The notes under the pieces were generated by a model that worked only from the letters and a program-made list of their open reading frames with translations, searched no databases and had not been told where the DNA came from. 64,000 bases of DNA. Source: Ancistrus triradiatus (lineage: Eukaryota; Chordata; Actinopteri; Siluriformes; Loricariidae). A program made the translations under genes and the position numbers. This document shows, piece by piece, positions 20,867-30,640 of the stretch (the stretch's first letter is position 1; each line of letters opens with the position of its first letter). The DNA is taken from assembly GCA_025084515.1 (NCBI GenBank), contig JAJAGP010000018.1:709466-773465 (forward strand), written 5' to 3'.

Positions 20867-20927
20867 AAAAAAAAAAAAAAAAAAAAAAAAACACGCCAGT
20901 AAAAAAAAAAAAAAAAAACACGCCAGT
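20867..20927. repeat. Paired A-tracts each followed by CACGCCAGT
   Basis: An A-tract at 20867-20891 is followed by 'cacgccagt' (20892-20900). A second A-tract at 20901-20918 is followed by 'cacgccagt' (20919-20927) again. This is a two-copy direct repeat of about 27 bp with A-tract length variation. Confidence 0.9.
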
Positions 20928-21149
20928 AAATAACCAAAGGAGCTGAACTGGCTGAAAAAACAACAAGTATGAATAATTACTGGTGCAGATTGAATTCTCT
21001 GTAGTAACACAAATATTTTTCCTTGTAAAAATGTGTTTTTGGATCGTTGTTTTTTGCTAGACTTCACTAGACTCTTTTACTTTATTCCGTTATTTTATTC
21101 AATATTTGATTTATTACCACATTTATAAGCTTTTAATTTTACATTCTCT
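20928..21149. other. Non-coding stretch, nothing recognised
   Basis: AT-rich. May include more decayed repeat A sequence towards its right end. Confidence 0.4.
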
Positions 21150-21466
21150 ATTTTATTATATTCTAGATTTTCTCAATACTATGTTATGTATTTTGTTTTA
21201 TTCTATTCTTATAATATGTTCTCTCTGTTAATATTTATTTAGGTCCTGTTTATTTAAACTATTACTATAAACACATTACTTCAAGTCCTTTTTTGAGTTT
21301 TGGTCCTCCCGAGGTTTCTTGCTTATGACGATTAGGGAGTTCTTCCTTGCCGCTGTCGCCCTAGGCTTGCTCAATTTGGGAAGATCATAGAGAATTGTAA
21401 AGCTGCTTTGAGACAGTGCTCCATTGTTAAAAGATAAAGTCTATTAAATAATAGATTTTGACTTTG
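21150..21466 (-). repeat. Repeat A, copy 3 (partial)
   Basis: Reverse orientation: 'tttgagttttggtcctcccg', 'aggtttcttgcttatgacg', 'cgccctaggcttgctcaatt' and 'aaagctgctttgagacagtg'. The extension to about 21150 matches the AT-rich middle of the copy at 54711 ('tttatttaaactattactat', 'gttctctctgtt'). Confidence 0.8.
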
Positions 21467-21719
21467 GCTTTGAATGAGCAGGTCATGGCAAGACGTCTAA
21501 ACTGAGTCATTGCCGTTTTGAATTTCTCAATGATTACAAGCTGTGTGGACACACATGATGCTTCTAGTAAAACATTAGCCTCTAACATAATCATTAACCA
21601 GGACAACACCCAGTCAATGCCTAATGGGCTGAGAATGGAGGATTGCCCAAGTAATGTCTGGTCAGTGGTTTATTTAATCAGAAAACAGTTTCACCACTGG
21701 ATCCAGGACAATTTGTAGG
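21467..21719. other. Non-coding stretch, nothing recognised
   Basis: No supported feature. Confidence 0.45.
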
Positions 21720-22190
21720 TAGGTGGACTGCCCCCTCCAAGGGTTTCCCAGGAGAAGATCGTACTCCTCCTCCGTCTTCCTCCCATTGAGTCAGGTGCCT
21801 TTACTTCCCCAGGTAAATGACGTTTATGTACCCATCCATCCAAGTGCTGTTAAAGAAAATGGGACTCTTTGGACCAGGCGACCTTCCATTGCTCAAAGGT
21901 CCAGTTCTGGCACGTGTAGGCACTTTCACCAGTGGAATGGGGTTAGTCTGACTAATCTGTGCCCCATACTCCACAATGCCCAGTCAGAAATCCCTTTATC
22001 CAAAGCATTGATGTGCTTGGACGCCAACCACCCAGCCATGCTGTTCCTCCCCTGACAGTTGTGATCATCTTCCAGCACAAAACAAATTGCTCTTGATCTG
22101 CCCCAAATACCAAAGATGGATTACTTGGTTGCTTGCCTACAAGAGCGAACCTATAAGTCATTGTCATGGGCATTCACAGGTGGTGTGGAC
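21720..22190 (-). repeat. Interspersed repeat, internally deleted (GGACTCTTTGGACCAGGCGA type)
   Basis: The blocks 'aatgacgtttatgtacccat', 'gggactctttggaccaggcg', 'aggcactttcaccagtggaa' and 'ctgactaatctgtgccccat' match, from memory, a class II repeat widespread in teleosts, with internal segments missing. Class assignment and strand are uncertain. The open frame 21723-22055 is a by-product. Confidence 0.5.
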
Positions 22191-22865
22191 ATTTTTTCTA
22201 CCACAGTTCCACTGTTAATTCTGTTTTTTTTTAATGAGATGTGAATAAGACTTCATTTCATTGTTTGGAGAGTACTATTAAAGTACTAAACATTTACTAT
22301 AACCAGTGAAATTATTGTAGCCTCACTTACATGGAAGATATATTTCCATGTAGAAATCAGCTTGTTTTTCTCAGTTCCTGCTTAAAAGTGGCCCTGACCA
22401 CGCCCCATCATACATCATCTTATTTCTCACCTGCTGTTACACCAGTCAACACGTCTCCCAATCTCCTTGGTTTATGTCGTGTCCTTCCAAAGTCTTGCCC
22501 GTGGAAGTAATGAGGTCCTAAATCAAGTTTTATTTGGTTTTTTTTTTTTATGTTTGACCTTGATTAGCACTTATCTTGTTGAACAGATCTCCTTGAGCTC
22601 CAACCCTACTATTGATTCGGACCATGATTTGTGAAAAAACCTTCTGTAGAAAGAGTTTTCCAGCCTAAAGTGGAACTTGGTCTGTCGCTCTGAGGGATCT
22701 CCTAAAGGAAATGTTCAGATTCCAATGTGTTTAAGAAGCCACGTGGTTCCAGCTGGTGGAGTTTGCATTTTAAGCAATATTGTTGCTGTTCTCAATGGCA
22801 GTATAATGGAAAATACTCTGAAATTCAGTGTGGTGATGTCCTAGGATGGCAACCTTTGTGGTAAG
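22191..22865. other. Non-coding stretch, nothing recognised
   Basis: No gene or family recognised in this segment between two repeats. Confidence 0.45.
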
Positions 22866-23201
22866 TCAATTACAGTGAAAGACACGTCCTGTTGTTGTGG
22901 GAAAGATGTTTATCTGTTTCAGAAGGGTCAAATTGTGAAAGAGTGGTTCAGGGAGCATGAGCCATCATTTTCACGCATGGATTGGCCACCACAGAGTCCA
23001 GACCTGAACCCCATTGAGAATCTTTGGGATGTGCTGGAGAAGACTTTGTGCAGTGGAACAAATCTCCCATCCTCAAAACAAGATCTTGGGGAAAAATTAG
23101 TACAATTCTGGACATAAATAAGTATTGTGACATTGCAGAAGCTTGTGGAAACGATGCCACAGCGAAATATTAGTGTGTGTCCTTTTATTGGCCAGGCAGT
23201 G
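22866..23201 (+). mobile_element. Tc1/mariner deletion derivative, beta family, copy 2 (5' truncated)
   Basis: The right terminus 'tccttttattggccaggcag' + 'tg' ends at 23201 and is followed by TA. The left terminus is missing; matching begins near the start-codon region ('gtgaaagacacgtcctgttg'). The same fused arrangement as at 5225-5748 is seen: a short N-terminal stretch runs straight into the third catalytic block. Confidence 0.85.
22875..23175 (+). pseudogene. Fused and truncated Tc1 transposase remnant (beta family)
   Basis: The frame 22875-23117 reads MKDTSCCCGKDVYLFQKGQ (N-terminal stretch), then IVKEWFREHEPSF, then WPPQSPDLNPIENLWDVLE and FWT before a stop. The catalytic Glu of PIENLW is present; both catalytic Asp and the helix-turn-helix region are deleted. 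The family's C-terminal MPQRxxxI continues out of frame to about 23175. Confidence 0.85.
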
Positions 23202-23930
23202 TATAACGTTAAGGGAAGCCTGGCATCATTTCCCATTTCTCCTACATGAACCCTGTTCTCAAACACTGCAGTGTGACTTTAATATATGACGTTGTACAAC
23301 TTTAAGCACCCACGCACCGTCGAACCCATTCCATTACATAACGCTCCAGGTGAGGTGGCTAAATTCCAGCAAACCTTTGATGCTCTACCCCCATAGGGAG
23401 CAATTGCCAGACCTGCCCATGCGTAAATCTGTGGTTCAGAGGGCAGTAACATGGTGGAGTGTATATAGACTGAATGATGTGCATTGTACTGAATTTACTC
23501 ATCAGGAAAACAACCATGTTTATCCTGGTCATTGTGGTGGGGGAGGTCCAACTGGGATTCTAACCACCTGAGATTCCTCCCAGCATTTGGCTCTTAATAC
23601 TGACAGAAGGGACCTCTTAATTAACCAAACAGTCCTGTTAATGTTTACAGTTGTTTTGAGAAAGAAGGTTCTACTTGCATTAGAAACAAAGAACGCTGCT
23701 TAATGTCTGTTCAGACTTTCCTTATAAGTAATTGATATGCAAAGTCAGAATACAGGTAGAGAGTAAAGACCACATTACCCAATGCAACATCAGCCTGTGT
23801 TTGTTGGATTACAACTCTGTAATCTCTTTCCGTCATTGCTCCTCTTTTCGGTTTTAATCAATGTACGACTTTTTCGCACATTAGTTAGGGCTAAAAACCT
23901 TTGAACAATGCTTTATGTAGATGTGGGTGA
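23202..23930. other. Non-coding stretch; weak island-like segment
   Basis: Nothing recognised in 23202-23690. The part 23700-23870 is non-repetitive with 'aagtaattgatatgcaaagt' and 'cacattacccaatgcaac', motifs that could belong to a regulatory block, without further support. Confidence 0.35.
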
Positions 23931-24010
23931 TATGATACCATCAATTTAGTAGTCAGTACCAAGATCACAAAAATTCTACGATTCTTGATACCAATTTCGA
24001 TACTACTACA
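23931..24010 (+). repeat. Possible terminus of a decayed DNA transposon ('gatacc' rich)
   Basis: The stretch 'gatatgataccatcaattta', 'gtcagtaccaagatcac', 'gattcttgataccaattt' resembles the GATACC/TATCGA-rich end of a fish hAT-like repeat. A similar stretch in the opposite sense ('atcgacttggcaccgaagta') lies at 25677-25722. Confidence 0.35.
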
Positions 24011-24436
24011 AAATAAACCAGTGATATGCTGGGTTATGATTTCTCTAGTTTCAGGTTAGGTTTTTGGGAATTACTGCGTACGTTAAATAAATTCTACTCG
24101 GCAACTGTCATCTGGGGTTTGAACTGTTCAAGAGTTTGGATCCACACTGTTCCGTATATGTAAAATGAAAACTTCAAAAATTCAGCTACTGTTTTATCCA
24201 GTGAGTGTTAGTCATATTTTCTATGCTTTTGAAATGCTTTTGAAATGCTCAACTTCCTCCTCATGTTAATGCTTTGAAAAGGAAATTATGAGGATTTGGT
24301 TTTCAGTGCAGTGCAGCAAATGAACAGTTCAAACCCAGACACCATCTACCAAGTAGAAATGGTTTCATGTACACAGAGATTTGCACATATGGCATCTTTT
24401 CCCAAAGACATTGCGGCCTTGCTGTGATTTGTTTTG

Positions 24437-24472
<36 letters not shown>

Positions 24473-24843
24473 CTTATGGTAGTAACAGTAGCCGAGTTAA
24501 CTTGGCCTTAAGCGTCAACCCCAAAACCTAGCTCTAAATCTAGATTAACTACAGTTAGTTCATCTTCCTCTCTCTTGTCTGCCTGTCCTTTGGGCGTAAT
24601 CCCTCTCCACTTTCGTTTCGCTCTGCAGCTGTTGTTTCAAATTAAAAGCCCTCTGCAGAGTTCTGCGATGTCATGACATGTCATAAAGATTTGTAGCAGC
24701 GGCAGCAGTAATTAATACATGTACTGTGACTTTTGGGATTTTTGTTTTTTTCAACTAGTCTCAGGGGACCTGTTGATTCTCCTGCTTTTGCCAACCCCAT
24801 TCCTCATGTTGTTGTTGTTGATGTAGGCTTATTATGCTTATTA
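24011..24843. other. Unassigned sequence with ATT microsatellite and island-like end
   Basis: Includes (ATT)n at 24438-24471. The segment 24560-24760 is non-repetitive with 'ctctgcagagttctgcgatg' and 'gcagtaattaatacatgtac', a possible small regulatory island. No gene. Confidence 0.35.
24438..24471. repeat. (ATT)n microsatellite
   Basis: About eleven ATT units in a row. Confidence 0.95.
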
Positions 24844-25672
24844 CAGTGGTGCTTAAAAGTTTGTGAACCCTTTACAATTTTCTATTTTTCCGCATAATTA
24901 TGACCTAAAACATTATCGGATTTTCACAGAAGTCCTAAAAGTACATAAAGAGAACCCAGTTAAACAAATGAGACAAAAATTTAATACTTGTTCATTTATT
25001 TATTGAGGAAAATAATCCAATATTACATATTAGTGAGTGGCAAAAGTATGTAAACCTCTAGGATTAGCAGTTAATTTGAAGGTGAAATTAAAGTCAGGTG
25101 TTTTCAATCAATGTGATGACAATCAGGTGTGAGTGGACACCCTGTTTTATTTAAAGAACAGGGATCTATCAAAGTCTGCTTTTCACAACACATTTGTGGA
25201 AGTGTATCGTGGTACGAACAAAGGAGATTTCTGAGGAAAAATTGTTGTTGATGCTCATCAGGCTGGAAAAGGTTACAAAATCTTCTCCAAAGAGTTTGGA
25301 CTCCACCAATCCACAGTCAGACAGATTGTGTATGAATGGAGGAAATTCAAGACCATTGTTACCCTCCCCAGGAGTGGTCGACCAACAAAGATCACTCCAA
25401 GAGCAAGGCGAGTAATAGCACTAAAGGGTAACTTCTAAGCAACTGAAGACCTCTCTTACATTGGCTAATGTTAAAGTTCATGAGTCCACCATGGCAGGCA
25501 TGGCAGGGTTGCGAGGAGAAGGCCACTGCTCTCCAAAATGAACATTGCTGCTTGTCTGCAGTTTGCTAAAGATCACGTGGACGAATTTGACCAAATGTGG
25601 ACGGATGAGACCAAAATAGAACTTTTTAATTCAAGAGAAAAGCATTGTGTTTGGAAAAAGGAAAACACTGCA
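24844..25672 (+). mobile_element. Tc1/mariner transposon, gamma family, copy 2 (3' truncated)
   Basis: An intact-looking left terminus 'cagtggtgcttaaaagtttg' follows TA (24842-24843). The sub-terminal 'attatcggattttcacagaa', the 5' leader ('acaatcaggtgtgagtggac') and the first half of the transposase gene follow. Similarity stops abruptly at 'ggaaaacactgca' (about 25672), within the region coding for the middle of the enzyme. The right half and right terminus are lost. Confidence 0.9.
25201..25672 (+). pseudogene. Tc1-type transposase pseudogene, N-terminal half (gamma family)
   Basis: The expected start codon (in 'tatcgtggtacgaacaaagg', about 25205) reads GTG instead of ATG. RTKEISEE follows, then, in shifting frames, the helix-turn-helix segment, the GRPTKITPRAR hook (about 25377-25410) and the first catalytic Asp in MWTDETKIELF (about 25598-25630). 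The second Asp, the Glu and the C-terminus are absent through truncation. Stops and frameshifts break the rest. Confidence 0.9.
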
Positions 25673-25676
25673 CTGT

Positions 25677-25722
25677 GATATCGACTTGGCACCGAAGTAT
25701 CGATTCTTGTGACGTCCTTAGT
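25677..25722 (-). repeat. Possible second terminus of the decayed 'gatacc' repeat
   Basis: 'tgatatcgacttggcaccga', 'agtatcgattcttgtgacgt' directly abuts the truncated gamma Tc1. See 23931-24010. The pairing of the two as one element is a guess. Confidence 0.3.
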
Positions 25723-25779
25723 GGGTGGTACAGAGATCTGGGTTTGAGTCCCAGTCTGGCTGCTCTACCCGAGTTTTTC

Positions 25780-26327
25780 TTTTGTGTTAGCCTAGCCCAT
25801 TAGCCTCTGTTTTTTTGTGCTTTGTTGTAGCTTAGTCTGTTAATGTCTATATGTACGCAGTTTGTGTTACCCTAGCCTGTTAGCCCCTGTCTATTTGTGG
25901 TTTGTGTTAATCTCTCTTGTTATGCTTTGTGTTAGCCTAGCCCATTAGCCCCTGTCTGTTTGTGGTTTGTGTTATGCTAGCCTGTTAGCCTCTGTATGTT
26001 TGCAGTTTGTGTGAGCCTAGCCTGTTAGCCTCTGTCTGTTTGTGGTATGTGTGAGCCTAGCTTGTTAGCCTCTGTCTGTTTTCACTTTTTGTTACCCTAG
26101 CCTGTAACCTCTGTCTGTTTGTGCTTTCTTTTAGCCTATCCTATTAGCTGCTCTGTTTATGCTTTGCGTTAGCCTGGTCTGTTAGCCGCTGTCTGTTTGC
26201 TGTTCGAGTTAGTTTAGCCTGTTAACCTCTGTTTTTTCTTTGCATTAGCTTGGTCTTTTCGCCTCTGTCTGTTTTCTCCTTATATTAGCCCAGCCTGTGT
26301 CTGTTTTCACTTTGTTTTAACCTAGTA
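25780..26327 (+). repeat. Minisatellite block 1, about 40-bp unit (TTAGCCTAGCCTGTTAGCC)
   Basis: Repeated blocks of 'gttagcctagcctgttagcc' and 'tctgtctgtttgtggtttgt' with much divergence between units, roughly 13-14 units. It has the same unit and orientation as the block at 27527-28135. No coding potential. Confidence 0.93.
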
Positions 26328-26339
26328 TGAAAAGTGACT

Positions 26340-27480
26340 AAGTGCGCTCAGTTCTAAAATTACAAATTGAACAGAGGAGGAAGTGGATGGATACCGGCAC
26401 AAGCTTGTCTGCAAAGTAAACGTCAAATCGAGTAAACTCTATTGACTTTTCCAGCCTGCCTGTTAGCCTTGATTATCTTTGAGTTGATCCATATATATAA
26501 GTCATTCGGAAATGCAACGTGCGAGTTGGTCTCCCTGTGCCAGAAAAATACGCCTGGAATTGTCGAGAAAAACTCACACTGCGCAGAGGTGCTAATTTGT
26601 CCCGGGCGTGTTATAAATGTAATCCAAGGCGGTGGATATCTATCCTTTATCAGCAGGCCTTCCGAAGCAGGACCACACAAATCACGCTAGTGATGATTAC
26701 CTTGCTGTTTGAATGCCGGCTCGGAACCGCCGGTGCGCTGTTTCGGCGGTACATCACGCATCTTAATGGGTGACGCTTGCTTTCTCATTGCCACGACGGA
26801 CAGCCACACACATGGCTCTTCATGATGAAATTCTAAGATCGAGCTCATTTTAGGGACCTGACACCTGTAAAATGCTCTTTAATAGGCCCGGGTGCTGAGA
26901 CGTGCCGCCGCGTGTTATAATCGGACGCCTGTCCAATTTCCTTCGACGATCCTGAGTGGCTCGGCGCCGAGCCGTAATAGTGCGAGTGCGCCGAGGAAAT
27001 GCGATTTAGGCCGCACGTCTGGAGCGCTTTCATTATTTTATTTCCGGCTCTTTCCACTCTCCCCTGTGGCACGGGCCTTCAATTATTTCGAGCCGCAGAA
27101 ATAATTCTGGGATTGACAGCAGTGTTCGGTGCACAATGGCCCCTGCTTCAGCCCACACAAGACTACGGTAAAACCCTGACAATAGCCAGGGCTTTACATA
27201 ATGGGAGGAGCACTTAAATATTTGCCCCGTCCTGACTAATGTAATATGGGACCGGGTGCCCTCTTTTCACACTCAACATGTGGAGTGTGGAGAATCGCAT
27301 TAGCTTCAGGAGCTCTCCTGAATGGCGTCTGATCCTCTGTATTATTTTTAAAGAGCGTCGGAGCTTTAAAGTGAAACGTCTCTGATCTTTTGTTACAGAG
27401 TTCACTGATAAGTGACCTCAAATAGAGCGGGATATTATCTCATTCTCTTGAAATAATTAAATAATTCTGTGCCGGCTGGG
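26340..27480. other. Candidate conserved non-coding island between minisatellite blocks
   Basis: About 1.1 kb of non-repetitive, comparatively GC- and CpG-rich sequence with no exon-like frame longer than about 85 codons. It includes 'gagtggctcggcgccgagcc', 'gccttcaattatttcgagcc', 'gggattgacagcagtgttcg' (TGACAG, MEIS-type word) and 'gtgcacaatggcccc' (ACAATGG, SOX-type word). The texture resembles a developmental enhancer cluster. Splice sites and start codons in a consistent frame were not found. Confidence 0.35.
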
Positions 27481-27526
27481 TGGAGCACTGGTTTAGAGAC
27501 GCAGCGATGCCGTCCAGCCGGGCCGG

Positions 27527-28135
27527 GAGTTAGCCTCGGTCTGTTTTCACTTTGTGTTAGCCTAGCCTGTTGGCCTCTCTGTTTATTTATTGCAGTAGCC
27601 GAGTCTTTGTCTCTGTCTGTTCTAAGTTTGTGTTATCCTAGCCTGTTAGCTTCTCTGTTTATGCGTTGTGTTAGCCTAGTCTGTTTGGGTCTCTGTTAAA
27701 AAACGAAAAGGCTGACACAAAGCATAAACAGACTCTTTGCAGTTTGTGTTAGTCTAGCCTGTTTCCCTAGTCGGTTACCTTAGCATGTTAACCTCTGTCT
27801 GTTTACGGTTTTTCTAGCCTATTAGCCTCTCTGTTTATCGTCTGTTTATGGTTATCCCAGTCTGTTAGTCTCTGTCTGTTTTCACTTTGTTAGCCTTGCT
27901 TGTAGTCTCTGTTTTCATTTTGTGTTAGCCTAGCTTGGTAGTCTCTGTCTCACTTTTTCACTTTGCATTAGCCTAGCCTATTAGCCTCTGTCTGTTTTCA
28001 CTTTATATTGGCCTAGCCTCTGTGTGTTAATACTTTGTGATAGTCTAGTCTCTTAGTCTCTGTCTGTTTTCACACTGTGTCAGCCTAGCCTGTAAGCCTC
28101 TGTGCGTTTTCGCTTTTCTTTTTTTTAGCCTAACA
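27527..28135 (+). repeat. Minisatellite block 2, same about 40-bp unit, with one inverted piece
   Basis: Same unit as 25780-26327 ('agcctagcctgttagcctct', 'gtctgttttcactttgtgtt'), about 15 diverged units. At 27711-27733 the sequence 'gctgacacaaagcataaac' + 'agac' is a reverse-complement unit within the otherwise head-to-tail block. Confidence 0.93.
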
Positions 28136-28339
28136 CGCTATCTTCTTGTCTGTGTTTCCACATTTGCCTATCATTATGTCTTCTAATAAAGCACTACTTG
28201 CACTTGTGTCCATCTCGGTCCTCGTTCCTCGTTTAGTGACAGTTAAATGATCTAGTACAAAGCTCCTTTATCTCTTTTATTTACTGTACATCGTAACAAA
28301 TGACGGTCCAATATCAATCAGCTCCACTTTCGAAGGCTT
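28136..28339. other. Non-coding stretch, nothing recognised
   Basis: No feature supported. Confidence 0.45.
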
Positions 28340-28800
28340 TGACTCTTAATAAATGCTAATCTAACTGCTATAAACCGGCGACGTCCGCACGTCAGATCGT
28401 CCGTCATTACGAGCAAATTGCTCTCCATTACTGCGGCGTTGCTGCGACACGGCAGACAACTTTTGAAGACAATGAATTAATAAAGTGGTTACAAGATATT
28501 AGACGGCATCAACAGTCCCTCCGAGTGCAATTAATAAAATATAGGCTCCATTTAAGACATGGATCTTGCCTATTAAACATGCATTAGTGTACAGAGGAAG
28601 TAAATGAGGACAAGCCATGCATCCAAACTGCTCTGGCGAGAGCAAACAGCCCCGGATGGGCAAAAGAAAACAACGCAGAGCTGTTTGTTATGAACTGGGA
28701 ATTTTAGGGCTGGTTTTAATTCTGCATGCGTTGGGTCTTCATTTGTATTCATCTGTATTAATTGACACAGGTGTTACACATGCTGTCATATGTTTGTAGA
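28340..28800. other. Candidate conserved non-coding island
   Basis: Non-repetitive with 'gacaatgaattaataaagtg', 'gagtgcaattaataaaatat', 'gcctattaaacatgcattag' and 'gtattaattgacacaggtgt', a density of homeodomain-type ATTA words alternating with CpG-containing segments. The small frame 28617-28799 has no recognisable domain. Confidence 0.33.
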
Positions 28801-28861
28801 TACATTCCTGCTAGTGTTAGGGCCACGGCAATGGAGGACTAATCAACGTCAAAGTTAACCG

Positions 28862-29206
28862 TTGTGAGAGAGGCCTTTAGTTGCTCAGAAGTTACCCTGG
28901 GTTCCCTTGTGACCTCGTGGACTATCACGTGCCTTGCTCTTGGAGTGATCTTTGTTGGTCGACTGAGTAATAATGGTCTTGAATTTCCTCAGTTTGTACA
29001 CAATCTGGACAAACTCTTTAGAGATGGCTTTTTAACCTGATGAGCATCAACGGCTCATTTTCGAAGGGAGTTCATTTGTTCTTTGTCGCGATACACTTGT
29101 GACATGTGTGGTGAGGATCAGATTTTGATAGATTTCTATTTGTCATCCCATTGGTCTTTGTCTAATTCTGAGAATTGTGTGAAAATCTGATGATGTTTTG
29201 GGTCGT
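28862..29206 (-). pseudogene. Tc1 gamma family fragment (N-terminal transposase and 5' leader)
   Basis: Minus-strand match to the gamma family: 'gagagaggcctttagttgct', 'ccttgctcttggagtgatct', 'ttgttggtcgact', 'gatgagcatcaacggctc', 'tgtgaaaatctgatgatgtt'. It covers the hook and helix-turn-helix part and the leader, with deletions (for example at 'gtcgactgagtaataatgg'). Both ends are missing. Non-functional. Confidence 0.85.
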
Positions 29207-29310
29207 GTACACAGTGTGATCGACTGTGACTAGGTCTGCATATTTCTAAAGACTTGGCTTTATTTGCCCTCTTGTTCCATTGACTTTAGCGGAGGGTTTT
29301 TCTCGCCGAT

Positions 29311-29670
29311 CCATTTTATTTACTGAACGTAAATAAACTTTCTGTTTAATCAATTAAAACTTACCAATCGATATATTTGTGCTTATTGCCTGTATAATAA
29401 ACAGTTACTGGTAATTCTGTTCCTCGACTTTAATGACTGAAATACTTAGCCACGGTGTAACGATAGAATGGAACTATTTTACCTCTTGGAAGGGTGATAA
29501 ACAAATCGCTTTTTCTGTCCTCTTTATCTTAAAATCTAACAATAAATGGCGATAACAGAACTGTTGTGTACACTCGAGGTCATGCTTTAACATGAGACAT
29601 TGGCACGGGTGTTCTGATAAAGCACTCCCTCTTGTGTATTATTGCTTAATTATACCACAGTTAGTTCCGA
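29311..29670 (+). repeat. Interspersed repeat, copy 1 of a local direct pair
   Basis: The first 124 bp (29311-29434; 'ccattttatttactgaac', 'aattaaaacttaccaatcga', 'aataaacagttactggtaat') are repeated at 30393-30516. Further downstream 'gcactccctcttgtgtatta' + 'ttgctta' and 'ataccacagttagttccgac' match other parts of a repeat family that I associate from memory with catfish genomes. Confidence 0.75.
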
Positions 29671-29679
29671 CCCGCAATC

Positions 29680-30140
29680 TGAGAGACGTCTTCCGCCGTT
29701 ACATTATTGACCATAACGGCACTGTGCCGGCCCTCTATAAGTATTAATCCGCGGCACACACGTAACCTGGCATTGACGCCCGCCAGAAAAAGCAGTCAAG
29801 TTACACTGAGTAAAATGAAAGTTATCACTTTATAAAATCTATTGGTTTTGAAAACGATATTAATTTGGAAGATGAAGCTATTAATGACCAACCTGAGCCA
29901 AAGATTTATCACCTTTAGGATTGGGAAGCGCTGGAAAAGCGAAACGAAGTCAGTACTTTAAATCAATCGTCTCCCGCGCTTTTAATGGATTCACAGCTCG
30001 ACTGAAGAGCAACGAGACTGAAGATCAGTTTTGGTCCCATCAACAAAAATGACCTGAATCAGCTTCATCCCTCACAAAGACGTAGTTTGCTGGACTTAAA
30101 CTCTGCATCTTTCATTAAACACCATCCGCGGCTAATCGGG
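29680..30140. other. Candidate conserved non-coding island
   Basis: Non-repetitive, with 'tctataagtattaatccgcg', 'aaacgatattaatttggaag', 'agatttatcacctttaggat' and CpG-containing flanks. It lies between the two members of the direct repeat pair. Enhancer-like by texture only. Confidence 0.28.
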
Positions 30141-30392
30141 CGTTCATTGATCTGACAGGTACGTTATCTGTAAATCCAGCTCTAACCCAGAGAAGCTGCT
30201 GATGCTCTGTAACTGCTCTTACATTTCTGACTGATAAGATTAACATTAAGAGCTTTATCGTACAAATTTATAATCACTAATATAATCACTAAACGGGATC
30301 CTAGACTTTGGTTATAACACCGGGATCTGATTCCGATTTGCTTCAGTCGATAGAATAGTGGATCTTAGTAACAGCTTGCTTGTAAACCCGAC

Positions 30393-30640
30393 CCATTTTA
30401 TTTGCTGTATGTAAATAAACTTTCTCTTTAATAAATTAAAACTTACCAATCGATATATTTGTGTTTATTGTCTGAATAATAAACAGTTATGGGTAATTCT
30501 GTTCCTAGACTTTAATATCACAGGAAAGAGGCGTTACGGCCCTCCGCTTCGCGTCGGGCCTAACAACACCGCTTTCCTGTGATATATTCACAATAATGCA
30601 CACCCTCTCGTGCCTTATTGCTTTAGTAAAGTAGAAATCT
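30393..30640 (+). repeat. Interspersed repeat, copy 2 of the direct pair, with hairpin
   Basis: Bases 30393-30516 repeat 29311-29434 with few changes. The following hairpin (30515-30585) and 'gcacaccctctcgtgcctta' + 'ttgcttta' complete a fuller version of the family than copy 1, which lacks the hairpin. Confidence 0.8.
30515..30585. repeat. Hairpin: 14-bp perfect arms ATATCACAGGAAAG / CTTTCCTGTGATAT
   Basis: Arms at 30515-30528 and 30572-30585 are exact reverse complements. Within the loop a second pairing is possible between 'gttacggccc' and 'gggcctaac'. The core is 'acggccctccgcttcgcg' + 'tcgggcc', strikingly GC-rich compared with its flanks. Confidence 0.9.

Noticed and set aside
20526..21067. 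Cys-Val and Phe-rich open frames
   Set aside because: Produced by the GT microsatellite and the A/T tracts.
26423..27421. Several 60-85 codon ORFs in the GC-richer island as exons
   Set aside because: Open on both strands, no domain and no consistent splice sites. The island is better described as non-coding.
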